From: Ceratorhiza oryzae-sativae
Taxonomy: Eukaryota; Basidiomycota; Agaricomycetes; Cantharellales; Ceratobasidiaceae
Reading direction: 5' to 3'
DNA: 64,000 nt
Assembly: GCA_030998015.1 (NCBI GenBank)
Contig: JARWMV010000015.1
Span: forward strand, 186,001-250,000
The notes under the pieces were generated by a model. That model searched no databases. It was not told where the DNA came from and worked only from the letters and a program-made list of their open reading frames with translations. The translations under genes were made by a program, and so were the position numbers. Shown piece by piece: positions 11,671-22,639 of this stretch (its first letter is position 1; the number at the start of each line of letters is the position of its first letter).

Positions 11671-12830
11671 CTAAGGGAATACAAAGAATGGTTTTCCTCC
11701 TGCATACACCCATTCTACATTTCTTGATACCCATAAGTCCCCTTCTTCCCCCTCTATGTCTGACCAACACTTCATGATTGCTGACTGGCTATTTCCCAGA
11801 ATAACTGTTGGCCATACCTTCATCGATTTCACATGTGCGTGCCTGCCTGTGAAGTCTGCCTTGTACTGGCTCAGGGCCTTGAGTGAGTACTTCCCATTTG
11901 ACTGGACCATGTCGTCCAGGATCCAAATGTCAGCATCTTCCAACAAGTTGCCCACATTCCACACATTGCACATCTGGCTGTGGTGGCCCTTGGATTGTGC
12001 ATACGCTGTTTTCCCTGTTCCAGTTTCTCCTTCTATCACCAGGATGCAATGGCACACCCCTCTTCCCCTCTTCTCGACCTCCTTGGCAAACCATCTGTCT
12101 GCTCAGTCAATGTGCTCCCAGTCTTCCAGGACCTCTAACTCCACAGGGATTGCAGGCATGCAACCCTGGTCTTCCTTGTATGTGTACTCAGCATATGCTT
12201 GTACCAAGTTCCACGTTGTCACCATCTGGAGGGGGCGGAGGTGCTTGAACGCCTGGTAGTACTCCTGTTTCATTGCTGAGGCAACAATCTCCATCCCATC
12301 CTCCAAGTCTGCCTCCATCCTTGACCGTTTTCCACCCTTTCCCTTCACCAAGATCTCCTCCAACCTTTCCAAGGTCAGGTCCCCCACCATCAAATCCTCT
12401 ATCTCCTTGCCATTAACTCTGACGTCCTTCCAGAGATAGTTGAAGGCATCCCTTGCTGGGTTGCCTCCTGGCCTGTCCTTGAGGTCTTTGGGCTGTATGT
12501 TTGGGTGTTGCCCCTCAAAGTCCCAGAACCCTGTGTTCTGGGTGTTCCACCTGCCCTTCTGTTCCTGACTGATGGAGAGGGCATGGATATGCAGGGGCCG
12601 GGTTGGGTCGTAGTTTGGCTCCTCCAGGTTGTGCTGTTCGACCACAGCTAAGGTTGCCCAGTGATTGGGCCAGTGGCAGCAGAACGCCTTGTATTGGGTG
12701 GCAAGCCCACTTGAGGGCTGATCGTGTAGCTTTGACCAGGTCAGCAGCACTGCCCTGGTCTGGACACAGAATCAGGGGGCCCATGCAGTTTTGGTCGGCT
12801 CTTTGGACCTGTGATCCATCAGCGTAAGCT
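11671..12830 (-). pseudogene. geminivirus/genomovirus-type Rep-like gene carried by element C
   Basis: The protein shows the full order of CRESS-DNA Rep motifs. Motif I-like VLLTWSKL is at about 12750. Motif II HIHAL (two metal-binding His) is at 12591-12577. A geminivirus-like GRS-region block with QHPNIQ lies near 12510. Motif III YLWK, with the catalytic Tyr and the Lys, is at 12438-12427. The SF3 helicase part has Walker A GETGTGKT (12030-12007), Walker B IWILDD (about 11925-11911) and motif C ending in Asn, WPTVILGN (11814-11791). Such Reps nick and join DNA for rolling-circle replication. One in-frame TGA at 12105-12103 separates the two domains, and the start is unclear. Endogenous Reps are known in fungi, but I know of none inside an LTR retrotransposon. 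Confidence 0.85.
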
Positions 12831-13000
12831 GCATAGAAGTGGGTGAGGGGGCTCAGCTTGATTCCGAGGGTGCCAGCAATGGCGATGGCAACCTCTGCCC
12901 TGCACTTGATTTGTTTGGCTGGGGTGTTCCCATGTTTGAGCCATCTTCGCTTAGCATTGTTGGTGTTTTTTGAGGTAGATGTGTCTTGTGGGGGGGGCAT
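12751..13000 (-). CDS. possible N-terminal exon or upstream ORF of the Rep-like gene
   Basis: Directly upstream of the Rep motif I region, an open frame starts at 13000 with MPPPQDTSTSKNTNNAKRRW and stays coding-looking (basic N terminus, then AEVAIAIAGTLGIKL) until it would overlap the Rep frame. It is out of frame with Rep by one base. It may be the true Rep N terminus joined by a small indel or intron, or a separate small protein. No family recognised. Confidence 0.4.
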
Positions 13001-13029
13001 GAAATGATAGCCCCTTTTACCCCCAAAGG

Positions 13030-13533
13030 TGTCAGAGCTACGACCTGAACAGTAATGTCAAACACCTAAGTGGTGATGACAAGCCTATGGGCAGCGATGC
13101 CGGAGGCTTTACTGACAACGTCTAAGGTAGGATGTGCAGTGAGGGTGCGATAAGACGCAAGGAGGTAGAGTATGTGCACTTGTCCTTAAGAGGACTGGGC
13201 AGGGACTATGGACTAAGAGTCACACAGGTAGTAGAAGGGATACGACAGGAGGTCAAGTTCTGAGGCTTAAGGCTCTCAGACTCTCCCTTATATATTCATA
13301 TGATGAGCTATATCAAATACACGTATGGTGCGAGACAACTATCATACAATTGTGAGAATGGTGCCATGTAACGGAATATTCCAGAACATAAACAACAACA
13401 AGGTCACGTGATCATGTAAGTAATTCTATGCATATATCCGATTAAACAGGACTTGTCCAAAAATGAAAAAGAGAGATTTTATAAAATATACGAAAATCAT
13501 AATAAAATCCGTGTCATGGTCTAGGCCATGACA
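13030..13533 (-). repeat. B 3' LTR
   Basis: Minus-strand ends are TGTCATGGCC and GCTCTGACA. A purine run (gggggggaag, minus strand) abuts at 13534-13543 as the polypurine tract. Confidence 0.93.
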
Positions 13534-13571
13534 CTTCCCCCCCATCAAGGTCCAAGTGCATTGGGATAAAG

Positions 13572-16500
13572 TCAGTGGAATTCTTTGACTTGTTCAGGTG
13601 CATTCTTGAGTTCAGCTTTAGGTAACCATAGGTTTTCTTCTGGTCCATAGCCTTTCCATTTGACATAATACTCCAATCTTCTTCCAACCTTTCGAGAGTC
13701 CAGGATTTCTTCAACTTCAAATTCTTCTTCGCCATCAGGAGTGACCACCAGTGGAACAGGTACAGGTTGCCGGTTATAGTCATCTATTGGTTTTGGGAAT
13801 AGGAGTGAAGTGTGGAATACTGGATGAACCTTCATGGATTTGGGTAATTCCAGTTTGAAGGTATGTTTCCCAATTTGTTCCAGTACCTTGTATGGTCCAA
13901 AACGCCTGTTATCCAATTTCTTAGAAGGGTGTATAGTTTTGATATTTGAGCCATCTAGGAAGACCTTTGATCCGACTTCAATCTTTGGTGCTTCACGATG
14001 CTTTTGATTATAATATTCAGAGTATGTTCGATTGGCAATTGTTAGAGCAGCCTTGGCCTCTTCTTGGATTTCCTTGAGGTGTTCAGCGTGTTGATCGGCG
14101 GCAGGTACCTGGCTTTCTTTGGTATTACCCACAGTGAAGTCTGGGTTGTAACCATAGCAGGCAAAGAACAGCGTGTGGCTTGATCCTGAGTGCTTCCCAT
14201 TATTATATGCGAATTCCGCCATAGGCAATGCTGCTACCCAATCCGTCTGTCTGTGATTTATGTAGTGACAAAGATATATTTCAATGAATTGGTTGAGTCT
14301 TTCGCTTTGCCTGTCAACCTGTGGTCTGTACGCCATAGAGTAGTGTGGTTCAATGTTTAGGTGTTTGTACAGTTGGCGAAGGAATTTGGCATTGAAGTTA
14401 GGGCCTCGGTCAGATATGGTTTTTCGGGGTAATCCATGTAGTTTCCAGACAAAGTTTACGAATAGGTTTGCAATGTCTACTGCAGTGGCTCCCAAGTGTG
14501 TGGGGATAAAGTGTACCATTTTTGATAATCAGTCCACCACTGTGAGTATTGCATCGTAACCTTCTGACATTGGTAATCCAGTGATCAAGTCATAGGTGAT
14601 TTCCTCCCAGGGTTTATTTGGTAAGTCTATGGGTTGTAGGAGACCAGGAGGGGCTTGGTTTGAATGCTTGTTCCAGATACATGAGTCGCATGCCTGAATA
14701 TAATTGACAACAGATTTTTTCATTCCAGACCAATAGTAATCTCGAGATAGGAGATCTAGTGTCCTGAAATGCCCTGGATGCCCTGCTGCAGGATTGTCAT
14801 GCCGGCTTTCTATGACTACTCGTCTGATTTCTGATTCATTTGGTACGTATATGCGGTCGTGGTAGTACAACAAGTCATCTTCTAGACGCCAGCCTTTAAC
14901 TGGAATGTTTTCCTTGAGGGACTTTAGAATCTTTGATACTAGTCTTATCATCTGGTAATGCATCCCTGATTAAATCATTGAGGGAATGGTCGGTGAGAAT
15001 TGCCGAAATGAAAAGCTTGGGGCTGATAAGCAGTGGGGTTTTACCCCCCTCTTTAGCTGCCTCTCTCCAAAGTGATTCTCATCAAGATAGTATATCAGCT
15101 TTCCCGTTTTGTGCCCCTTTTCTGTATTTGATTCTGTAATTGTAGTTGGCCAGGAAGCCCATCCACCTTGCTTGTCTCCAGTTTAAGTCCCTTTTTGTCT
15201 GGAAAAACTCTAGATTTTTGTGGTCTGAGAGTACCAAGACAGGGATTTCAGATCCTTCGAGCAAGTGATGCCATTCTTTGAATGCTCATATCATAGCCAG
15301 TAATTCTTTATCATGTATATCATAATTTCGTTCAGCTGGTGATAGAGTTTTGGAATAGAAGGCCACTGGGTGCAATTTACCATCTCTGCTGTACTGGTTA
15401 AGGATAGCTCCAGTGGCAAAGTCGGATGCATCACATTCCAGTATAAATTCCTTTGTGACATCTGGTTGGATTAAGACAGGAGATTCAACTAGTGCTTTTT
15501 TCAGAATTTGGAAAGATGCTTCCTCATTCTTACCCCATCGCCAATGGACGTCTTTATGCAAGAGCTGGTACATAGGCCAAGCTCGTCCTGCAAAGTCCTC
15601 TATGAAGCAGCGATAGTAGTTGAAAAACCCTAGTGCTTCCTGCACTTCCTTTATGGTATGCGGTGTTTCCCAATTAACCACTTCCGTGACCTTTTTTGGG
15701 TCTGTTTTGACTCCTTCGCCATTGGCAATTATGCCTAGGTATTCTACTTCAGAGGCATTGAAGACACATTTTTCCAGGTTGCAGTATAGCTGGTGTTTCC
15801 TAAGTCGGGATAACACCTCCTGAACATGCTTCATGTGATCTGCAGGGTTTTTGGAAAATATAAGTATGTCGTCAAGGTATACTATGACTGACACATCTAG
15901 TAAATCCCTAAAGATCTCGTTCATGAAGTTCTGGAAGGCGGCTGGAGCATTACAAAGACTGAAAGGCATGACCAAGTATTCAAATAGACCATATTTCGTT
16001 TTAAACGCTGTTTTCCATTCATCTCCTTCTTTAATTCTGACCAGATTATAGCCAGATTTAAGGTCCAGAGTTGTGAATATGCGTGCTCCTCTCAATTTCT
16101 CTACCAAGGTGGAAATGAGAGGTATGGGATACGCGTTTCGTACTGTGTTGGAATTGAGTGAACAATAATCGACACACATCCTTCTTTTGCCATTCTTTTT
16201 AGGAACAAAGATTACTGGAGACCTGTATTGTGATTTGGAGGGCCTGATCAACCCTTTGTCCAACTGCTCTTTGAGTATTCTTCTTAATTCCTCATCATCT
16301 GAAGGGCGAAGGGGGTATACCGGTCCTTTTACTGGTGCGTTTTGATCCTTGAGGACTATCTCAAGGTCATCTGGATGGTGAGGAGGTAACTCCGTCACTT
16401 TGACCTCAGAAAAAATGTCCGTATAGTCTCGGAGTTCCTCTGGGATGCCTTCAAGTGGTTTTGATACCACGACACCTCCAGGGTCCCTAGGGATGCCTTC

Positions 16501-16851
16501 AAGAGGTTGGTAAGCCTCAACACCTCCTAGGTTTTCGTCGAATGGGTCAACGACACCACCAACATTGCCAAGAACTACATTAGAAGCAGGAACACAGTTT
16601 TTTATACAAAAGTTTGAGTCAAAGGTAATACGTTTATTTGGCCAGTCAATATTTGGATTATGTAATTTGAGCCATGACATTCCTAGTACTAAGGTGTGTC
16701 TACCTATGTCTGCTACATTACAAACCAATTGTTCCTTATGACTGCCTATTTCTAAAATAAAAACACATTCTGTATCAACAATACCAGAAGAGATTTCACA
16801 ACCATCAATAACTTTTAATTTTTTTGGATTTTTCTTTTTATAAGTGGGTAT
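13572..16851 (-). pseudogene. B pol (end of protease, RT, RNase H, integrase, chromodomain), broken
   Basis: Open pieces at 15286-16728, 15082-15264, 14529-14963 and 13572-14519 belong to one polyprotein. RT shows VIVYLDDILIFSK with YLDD at 15868-15879. RNase H has ILECDASDFATGAILNQY and the HDKELLAMI block. The integrase zinc domain has CDSC and the core DRGPNFNAKF. The chromodomain YYVKWKGYGPEENLWLP is near 13640. The breaks at 15285, after 15082 and at 14520-14528 are TGA codons where related elements have arginine CGA (for example VVD-stop-LSKMV for VVDRLTKMV). This is CpG deamination rather than random decay. Confidence 0.9.
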
Positions 16852-17076
16852 TCAATATTGTTTAACTAGGCGTGGGTGTATAAAGCATGAAGATGCGCCT
16901 GAGTCAATCATGGCCCAACCATGCATGGTTTGCATACAGTTGATGCTTTTATTTTCTGGAGCAGACAGGGCTTGAGATGCAACAAAATATATATTCAAAG
17001 GGGACATGTTGTCTATAGCATATATCTCAAAGTCCGTACAGGTTTCGCTTGATACATTTGCTCCATCAATGTTCAA
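16852..17076 (-). pseudogene. B retroviral-type aspartic protease segment
   Basis: Contains WAMIDSGASSCFIHPRLVKQY, the D-S-G active-site motif of the gypsy protease, on the minus strand near 16910. The frame is cut right after VKQY by a TGA. In family A the matching codon is followed by a CGT/CAT-type arginine or histidine. It overlaps the end of gag and starts the pol polyprotein. Confidence 0.8.
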
Positions 17077-18385
17077 GTGTCCTTGTTTTCCGACTCATCA
17101 CCAGAAAGGGAAGCAGCTTGCCCAGAATAGGGTTTGGAGGGACAAACACTAGAATAATGGCCACGACCACCACAAGTGCTGCATATTACAGGTTTTTTTC
17201 CTTTCCCCGCTGAATCTAGATCCATAGGTCCAGGACCAGACCCTTTGGCCAGGGTAGGAGCTGAGGGAGTGACGACAATCAGATGCGAATCTTTTTGGAT
17301 TTGTTTGAAGGTAGTTTCCTCAGATGATCTGTCATTCCATTTGATCGTGGGAATCGACTGTCCTTTGGCGTTGCAGTTTATAGCCGAAATTGTTCCTTTG
17401 CGAGCCTTGCCATCTGGACCAAGCGTGTACACCTTTTCCCCAACAGACATCTTTTCCCTGGCCTGGCCTTTGGGAGGAGCTGTTGATGGCAAGGTGGAAG
17501 CTTTGGTAGAGGTGCTAGCCACATTGGAAGAGGAAGATTTGGAGGATGGATTTTGTGCCTGGAACAACTCAATACGCTGATCGATTCTGAGTGCCTTGTC
17601 TGCAAGGGTTTGCAAGGTGACGTTGGCAGCCATGTGATCGTAGTCTTGGGCCACAAGGAACTCCTTGATTTTGACCATGAGACCATTGTAGAAGTGATCA
17701 CGAAGGGATGCGTCGTTGTAGCCAAGGCCCTGGGAATATGTCTGGAAGTCCTTAAAGTATTCTTGGACTGAATTCTTTTGTTTGAGTGATTTGAATTTTG
17801 CCTGAAGTTTTCGGTCTTGTTGGCGATGTTCCAGCAAGCATTAAATTGGGTCCAGAAATCATTGACATTGTGGAGCCAAGTGACTGGATTGCCATTGATA
17901 ACGTCATCTTCCAGGTAGGGTTCCAGCCATTTGTGGGCTTTGCCATCCAGGCAGGAAATGATGTAAGCGATCTGCTCATCAGCAGTCGCAGAGGGATAGG
18001 AAGTCCGCAAATAATGGGCCACTGCGACCCTGAAGGATACCGCTTTGTTTTTATCCGAACCATCAAATTTAGCAGGCGCTGATAACTTGGGCGCTCGAGT
18101 ATGTGCAATAGAGGTGCTTGTACCAGGTGTTTGGACTGCAGCCTGGAGTGCGACTACGTTCGTGTCAAGGTTAGATAGGCTTGTATCGTGGTTCTGGAGA
18201 GTGGTGTTGATAGTGGATAGTTCGGCTGACTGTTGATTGATGAATACCGCAAGATTGTTATTTATTGTGATCAGTGCGTCCTTGATTGTGTGGGTGAATG
18301 CTAGTAGGTCGGCTGGATTGGTGGGTACTTGAATCTGAGTGGCATCGAACTGAATCCATGCAGGGGCAGGGTTTGGTGCGGACAT
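17073..18385 (-). pseudogene. B gag with CCHC zinc knuckle, one frameshift
   Basis: The likely start is the ATG at 18385 (MSAPNPAPAW). An N-terminal coiled-coil region is followed by the capsid-like LSAPAKFDGSDKNKAVSFR, and near 17837 the frame changes to the piece that carries VQEYFKDFQTYSQGLGYND. The nucleocapsid knuckle CSTCGGRGHYSSVC lies near 17150-17190, after a PMDLDSAGKGKK block also found in family A. The frameshift makes this copy non-functional. Families A and B are clearly related but not the same family. Confidence 0.88.
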
Positions 18386-18738
18386 AGCTAAAAAAGGAAG
18401 TGGGATAGACAAGTATGGTGGGTGCTCTTGAAGCCGGGATTTTCACTCTCAAACACTGTGGCTGCTCTGCTACCTAGCGTTGAACAATGACTACAACTAA
18501 TCAACAAGCCTTTGACAGGCATGATATAGAGCGTCTTTTTTGCAAGCGGGTAGTTTGCTGTCTGCAACACGTGCAGTGATGGACAAGAGTCCTAGGGTTG
18601 GGCGATAGGTACCATCTGCCTTGTAGACACCTGTTACTGGATAGTCTCTTTCCACTTTTGATTATTATGTGGTCCGAGCCTTTCTCTGTTTCACAGTAGG
18701 CTAGTACAGGGGTATGTCTCAATCCCGAGTGATGAGGA

Positions 18739-18750
18739 AGAACTCAACCT
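18739..18750 (-). other. self-priming primer-binding site of B
   Basis: On the minus strand aggttgagttct starts two bases after the LTR. It pairs with agaactcgacct in the LTR (18973-18984) with one G-U wobble. That LTR segment starts 33 bp after the TATATAA at 19011-19017, where transcription should begin. Confidence 0.7.
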
Positions 18751-18752
18751 AA

Positions 18753-19256
18753 TGTCAGAGCTACAACCTGAACAGTAACATCAAACACCTAAGTGGTGAT
18801 GACAAGCCTATGGGCAGTGATGCCAGAGGCTTTACTGACAACGTCTAAGGTAGGACGTGTAGTGAGGGTGCGATAAGACGCAAGGAGGTAGAGTATGTGC
18901 ACTTGTCCTTAAGAGGACTGGGCAGGGACTATGGACTAAGAGTCACACAGGTAGTAGAAGGGATACGACAGGAGGTCGAGTTCTGAGGCTTAAGGCTCTC
19001 AGACTCTCCCTTATATATTCATATGATGAGCTATATCAAATACACATATGGTGTGAGACAACTATCATACAATTGTGAGAATGGTGCCATGTAACGGAAT
19101 ATTCCAGAACATAAACAACAACAAGGTCACGTGATCATGTAAGTAATTCTATGCATATATCCAATTAAACAGGACTTGTCCAAAAATGAAAAAGAGAGAT
19201 TTTATAAAATATACGAAAATCATAATAAAATCCACGTCATGGTCTAGGCCATGACA
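18753..19256 (-). repeat. B 5' LTR
   Basis: 504 bp, nearly identical to the 13030-13533 copy. It carries a minus-strand TATATAAGG at about 19009-19017, 33 bp ahead of the predicted transcript start. Confidence 0.93.
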
Positions 19257-19261
19257 AAAGG

Positions 19262-19714
19262 TGTCCCCTAGATATACCCTTTTCTGGTTGTTGTGATCAT
19301 GTGGTTTCCTGATGTAGGCTTGTGCTGGTTATGACGCATCTCCAAGGGGTGCCCTTCCTGCATTCCCCTGCGTCGGCCTTTCTCCTTGCTATGCTCGGGG
19401 CCTCCACTCCTCCACTGTGGTTGGTGCCCCCTCTCCGACCCCTCCAGTAGTTAGGGGATAGTGTATATTCATGTGACTAGGCTAGGTCATGTGATTCCTG
19501 TGCTTTGTTGTTTGTTTTCTGGCAGATGGTCACATGACTTGGCTAGGTCATATGATTCCTGTGCTTTGTTGTTTGTTTTCTGGCAGGTGGTCATGTGACT
19601 GTTGGTGTCACCTGACCAGACTTTGTTTTGATGTTTGTGCAAGTTATTGTGTTGCACCGTGACTTTTTAATGTTTGTGGTTTTTGTTGTTTTCCTTCCTC
19701 ATCCTGTCTTTACT
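19262..19714 (+). promoter_or_regulatory. upstream region of the plus-strand gene in element C, with tandem repeats
   Basis: Before B inserted, this region and 13001-13029 formed the gap between two divergent genes (Rep-like on minus, small gene on plus). It holds 2.1 copies of a 61-bp repeat (19470-19600). Each unit has CATGTGAC/CACATGAC plus CTAGGTCAT, then a T/G-rich gtgctttgttgtttgttttc. The same CACATGAC motif recurs in the C LTRs. A promoter is inferred from position and repeats only. Confidence 0.45.
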
Positions 19715-20247
19715 ATGCGCGTTATTTCCCTTAACTATAATCCCCTTGACTGCACCTGCTGGTCTCTCCCTGAGGGGGAGTACTGTGCCTACTGCAATGC
19801 CATGTGCAACGCCTCCCTTGAGGACTTCTATGGAGGTGTCAGGGATTGGTTCTTCTGTGGGGTGCCAGGTACATGTGCTTGTTCTTTGTCATTCTCATGT
19901 TGCTAACTTGTTCTGTAGAAGAGCGCATCCTCCTTGATGGTTGGGCCCATGAGGCCACCCTTGAGCGTGTCTGGGCGCTTGTTGATCAGGACTGCAAGTC
20001 CTTTGAGGAGCAGTCTCACTAGGCTGCTCTTGCCAAATTCTTCAAGGAGGGCTCTGCTCCCTTGTTTGATGAGGCTTCACCCTTTGCAGCATCTGGTTCT
20101 GGGTGTTTCCAGAACTACATGGCTGACTTCCCAGGGGGGGAGGCCCCTTGGCTGTGGCCCACTACCTGGTCAGTTGTTCAGACCAATAAGAAGGATAAAA
20201 AAGGCAAGAAGCCCTATACCCAGCCCCTCAAGGGCAAACATAAATAG
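19715..20247 (+). pseudogene. intron-bearing small gene, opposite strand inside element C
   Basis: ATG at 19715 (MRVISLNYNPLDC). Exon 1 ends at 19868, a 50-bp GTACAT...TGTAG intron (19869-19918) has a TGCTAAC branch site, and exon 2 runs to TAG at 20247. The predicted protein is about 160 aa. Exon 1 is rich in cysteine (CTCW, CAYCNAMC), the middle has LLDGWAHEATLERVWALV, and the C terminus is strongly basic (KKDKKGKKPY). One in-frame TAG at 20020-20022 interrupts it. It lies antisense to the retrotransposon transcript, so its intron can persist through retrotransposition. It converges with the ORF at 20329. I do not recognise the family; a viral coat-protein origin is only a guess from position. 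Confidence 0.55.
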
Positions 20248-20328
20248 AGAGTAAAAAATGTATTAAGTTTGATGTGTAAAAAATAAAACTCTTATACATT
20301 TGAGAAAAATTCATGGGAGGCAAAGTGG

Positions 20329-21183
20329 TCATATGGGGGCTGGTTCCAACAGTGGCACCTCCTCCAGAGCTTTGACAAGCTCATTTTCCCACTGGTCCCA
20401 GTCCTGTTTGGCTTCCTCCGCAGCTGGGTCTGGGGTGGGTTCCTTTATCACTGGCTTTGCTTCTGCCTCAGCCACAACCAGTGATTCTAGGCTTGATGTA
20501 AGGCTTGTCATATCAGTGTCGTAATTGGTGTTTTTGTTTGGGTGCACCTTCACCCAATTTTGGAAGTCACTCATGTTTGCCTGCTTTGTCCTGATAGCAG
20601 TAAACATCTCATCAGTGGTAGTTGCTTCAAGCAGTCCCACATACGGTGCAGCTGGTGTCAACTTCCACTCTTCCAACAATGCCTTGGCCCAGTGCTCCAC
20701 CTCCCAGTCCCCCCTGTCTGCCATTTGGCCTGCGGCCCTCCTCTGTTGTCTTGCTGCCTTGGCCATCACGTTGACCATTGGTCCCATGATATTGTCAATG
20801 ACATACATCAGTGTTCTTAGCAAGGCGTTTCTTGTTGTTGGCTTCCGGCTTCCATGCGATGTCAGGACCCCTAACCTGGGATCCAGGTACTTGTTGTCAT
20901 CAATCCAGTTCCTTTCGTCCCTTAACTTCTTTGGGATGTACACTAGGTTAGCCCCTGACAACAGTTGCTTGGTGTACCTCTGGGCGTCTTCCACACTGGA
21001 GCAGTACATCCCTAGTTTAGGACGATTTTCCCTGCCAGGGTAGGGTGCTGGCTGCCTAGTGGTGGGTGGCTGCCAAAGTGGGGCCACCTGATTTTCAGCA
21101 AGTGGTATGTAATGGTTGGGATGTGCAACTGGGTGAGTGATGAAAGGCATGTTTTGGGGTTTTGCAGGTGTATTGTGGTGCAA
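20329..21183 (-). CDS. unrecognised accessory protein of element C, about 273-284 aa
   Basis: Open on the minus strand immediately downstream of pol, in another frame. The first ATG is at 21150 (MPFITHPVAHPNHYIP), and the frame is open a little further up to a TGA near 21218. The N-terminal third is proline-rich and probably disordered. The centre (LSGANLVYIPKKLRDERNW, then TLMYVIDNIMGPMVNVMAKA) looks folded and helical. The last 50 residues are acidic and alanine/glutamate-rich. No transmembrane segment, zinc cluster or nuclease motif is visible. It has no internal stop, unlike its neighbours, which may mean recent function. Family unknown. Confidence 0.55.
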   Translation of the reverse strand: MHHNTPAKPQNMPFITHPVAHPNHYIPLAENQVAPLWQPPTTRQPAPYPGRENRPKLGMYCSSVEDAQRYTKQLLSGANLVYIPKKLRDERNWIDDNKYLDPRLGVLTSHGSRKPTTRNALLRTLMYVIDNIMGPMVNVMAKAARQQRRAAGQMADRGDWEVEHWAKALLEEWKLTPAAPYVGLLEATTTDEMFTAIRTKQANMSDFQNWVKVHPNKNTNYDTDMTSLTSSLESLVVAEAEAKPVIKEPTPDPAAEEAKQDWDQWENELVKALEEVPLLEPAPI

Positions 21184-21236
21184 GTGAGGTGGTAGAGCAG
21201 GCTCTGGCCTTTCTCAGGTATCCTGGATGGCTCTTT

Positions 21237-22260
21237 TTAAAGCTTTCCAGGTCCTTGTTTGGTTCTCTTTGGCCTGCCTTTCAAGTCACCTGAGTCCTGA
21301 CTTGTCTTGACTGGCATTGGTGCATCTGGTAAGCACCTTTGCAAGTCATTTAGAACCTCTTTCATGTCAGCAAAATTGCTGGCATGTTCCATTGTGTCTT
21401 CTATGGGGTTGTAGCCCTTCCATCTGATTTGGTAGAACAGCTTGCCATTCCGCCATTCATAATTTGCAATGTGGTCCACCTCATACTCCTCCTCTCCTTC
21501 TTCTGTTATGATTGGTGGTGGTTTGGCCTGCCTTCTTTGGAAGTCTTTATCTTCTGTGAATGGCAAGAGGAGATCTACATGGAATACATTGTGTACACAT
21601 ATGGTTTTAGGTAGGTCCAGGCGATACACATGGGATGAGATCTTTTCTGTGATTTCAAAAGGGCCCCTTTTCAGTTGTCCAATTTCTTGGAGGGTCTCTT
21701 GGACAAGAGGTTTGTTAGGAGCAGCCAAACCTTGTCTCCTACCTTGAATTCCCTCCCTTTCTTTTCCATTTGTTGGTGTAATTCCATTGAGGCTCTTGCC
21801 TCATCCCATACCTTTTCCATTTGATTATGCATGTTGTCTGCAGCAGGTGCCTCAGACGGTTCTTCTCCCTCTCAGACAACCCATCTTGGGTTTTTTCCAT
21901 AGACTGTTTCAAATGGGGTTTGTCCTGTTGTAGCATTTACATGGTTGTTATGGCAGAATTCGGCAATGGGTAACCATTTTACCCAATCATCTTGTCTATA
22001 ATTGCAGAAGGTTCTTAAGAACCCTTCTACCCATTGATTTGTTCTTTCTGACAGTCCATCTGTTTCTGGATGGAAGGCGGTGGAGAATCTGGGCTTTGTC
22101 CCAATTCCCTTGTATAGGGCTTTTAGGAATTGGCTGTTAAAGGTTGGCCCTTGGTCTGAGACAGTGGTTTCTGGGGTCCCATGATGTCTCCATACCTCCC
22201 TTATGAATATTTCTGCCAGTTCTTCTGCATTGGTGCTCTCCAGACATGGTACAAAATGGG
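21237..22260 (-). pseudogene. C pol, 3' part: integrase core and chromodomain
   Basis: Continues from 29205 across the A2 insertion. The integrase core shows TTVSDQGPTFNSQF and FHPETDGLSERTNQWVEGF. The frame stops at a TGA (former CGA) after KNPRWVV near 21870, then resumes to the GPFEI-type end domain. The chromodomain FYQIRWKGYNPIEDTMEH lies near 21420. The stop at about 21237 follows QGPGKL. The chromodomain is expected to bind modified histones and direct integration. Confidence 0.85.
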
Positions 22261-22637
22261 TGTCACGAACTGACACGCATATATCCACTCTATAATATTT
22301 TCTCAATTTATTACATTTTATGAGATCATCTTCAAAACATACTTGCCTTTTATGGTATATCTGTGTCATGTGATTCATGGAATGTTCCAGACTGGTAACC
22401 GAGATGTATTTCAACTCCAATGTGAAATTCCGCAGTTCCGCAGTCGCTTCTACTGCTTCTATCTCTTATCTGTCGTGACTCACTGTACGGACTTGTTTGT
22501 TATGATGTGGCTCGTACTATGTATATAAACCAGGTCAAGTTCACAGAGGACTCCTCAAGAACTTGACCTCTCGTCGAATACAAGTTCTTTTATTTTCCTT
22601 ACTATTTTCCTCGTCGCCTGACTTGTCATCGTCGACA
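22261..22637 (+). repeat. A2 5' LTR
   Basis: TATATAAA at 22522-22529 and predicted RNA start tcaagaacttgacct at 22555-22569. Confidence 0.96.
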
Positions 22638-22639
22638 TC

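Larger units (their letters stand above)
13030..19256 (-). mobile_element. full-length family-B Ty3/gypsy element
   Basis: 504-bp LTRs at 13030-13533 (3') and 18753-19256 (5') are flanked by the TSD AAAGG (13025-13029 and 19257-19261). Gag, protease, reverse transcriptase, RNase H, integrase and chromodomain follow in order on the minus strand. It is inserted between the Rep-like gene and the divergent plus-strand gene of element C, so it splits their shared upstream region. The CpG-derived stops show it is no longer able to make its full polyprotein. Confidence 0.95.

Noticed and set aside
11671..12830. Rep-like gene as part of a Helitron
   Set aside because: Helitron Reps have two catalytic Tyr and a PIF1-type helicase. 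This one has a single YxxK motif, an HPNIQ block and an SF3 helicase, as in CRESS-DNA viruses.
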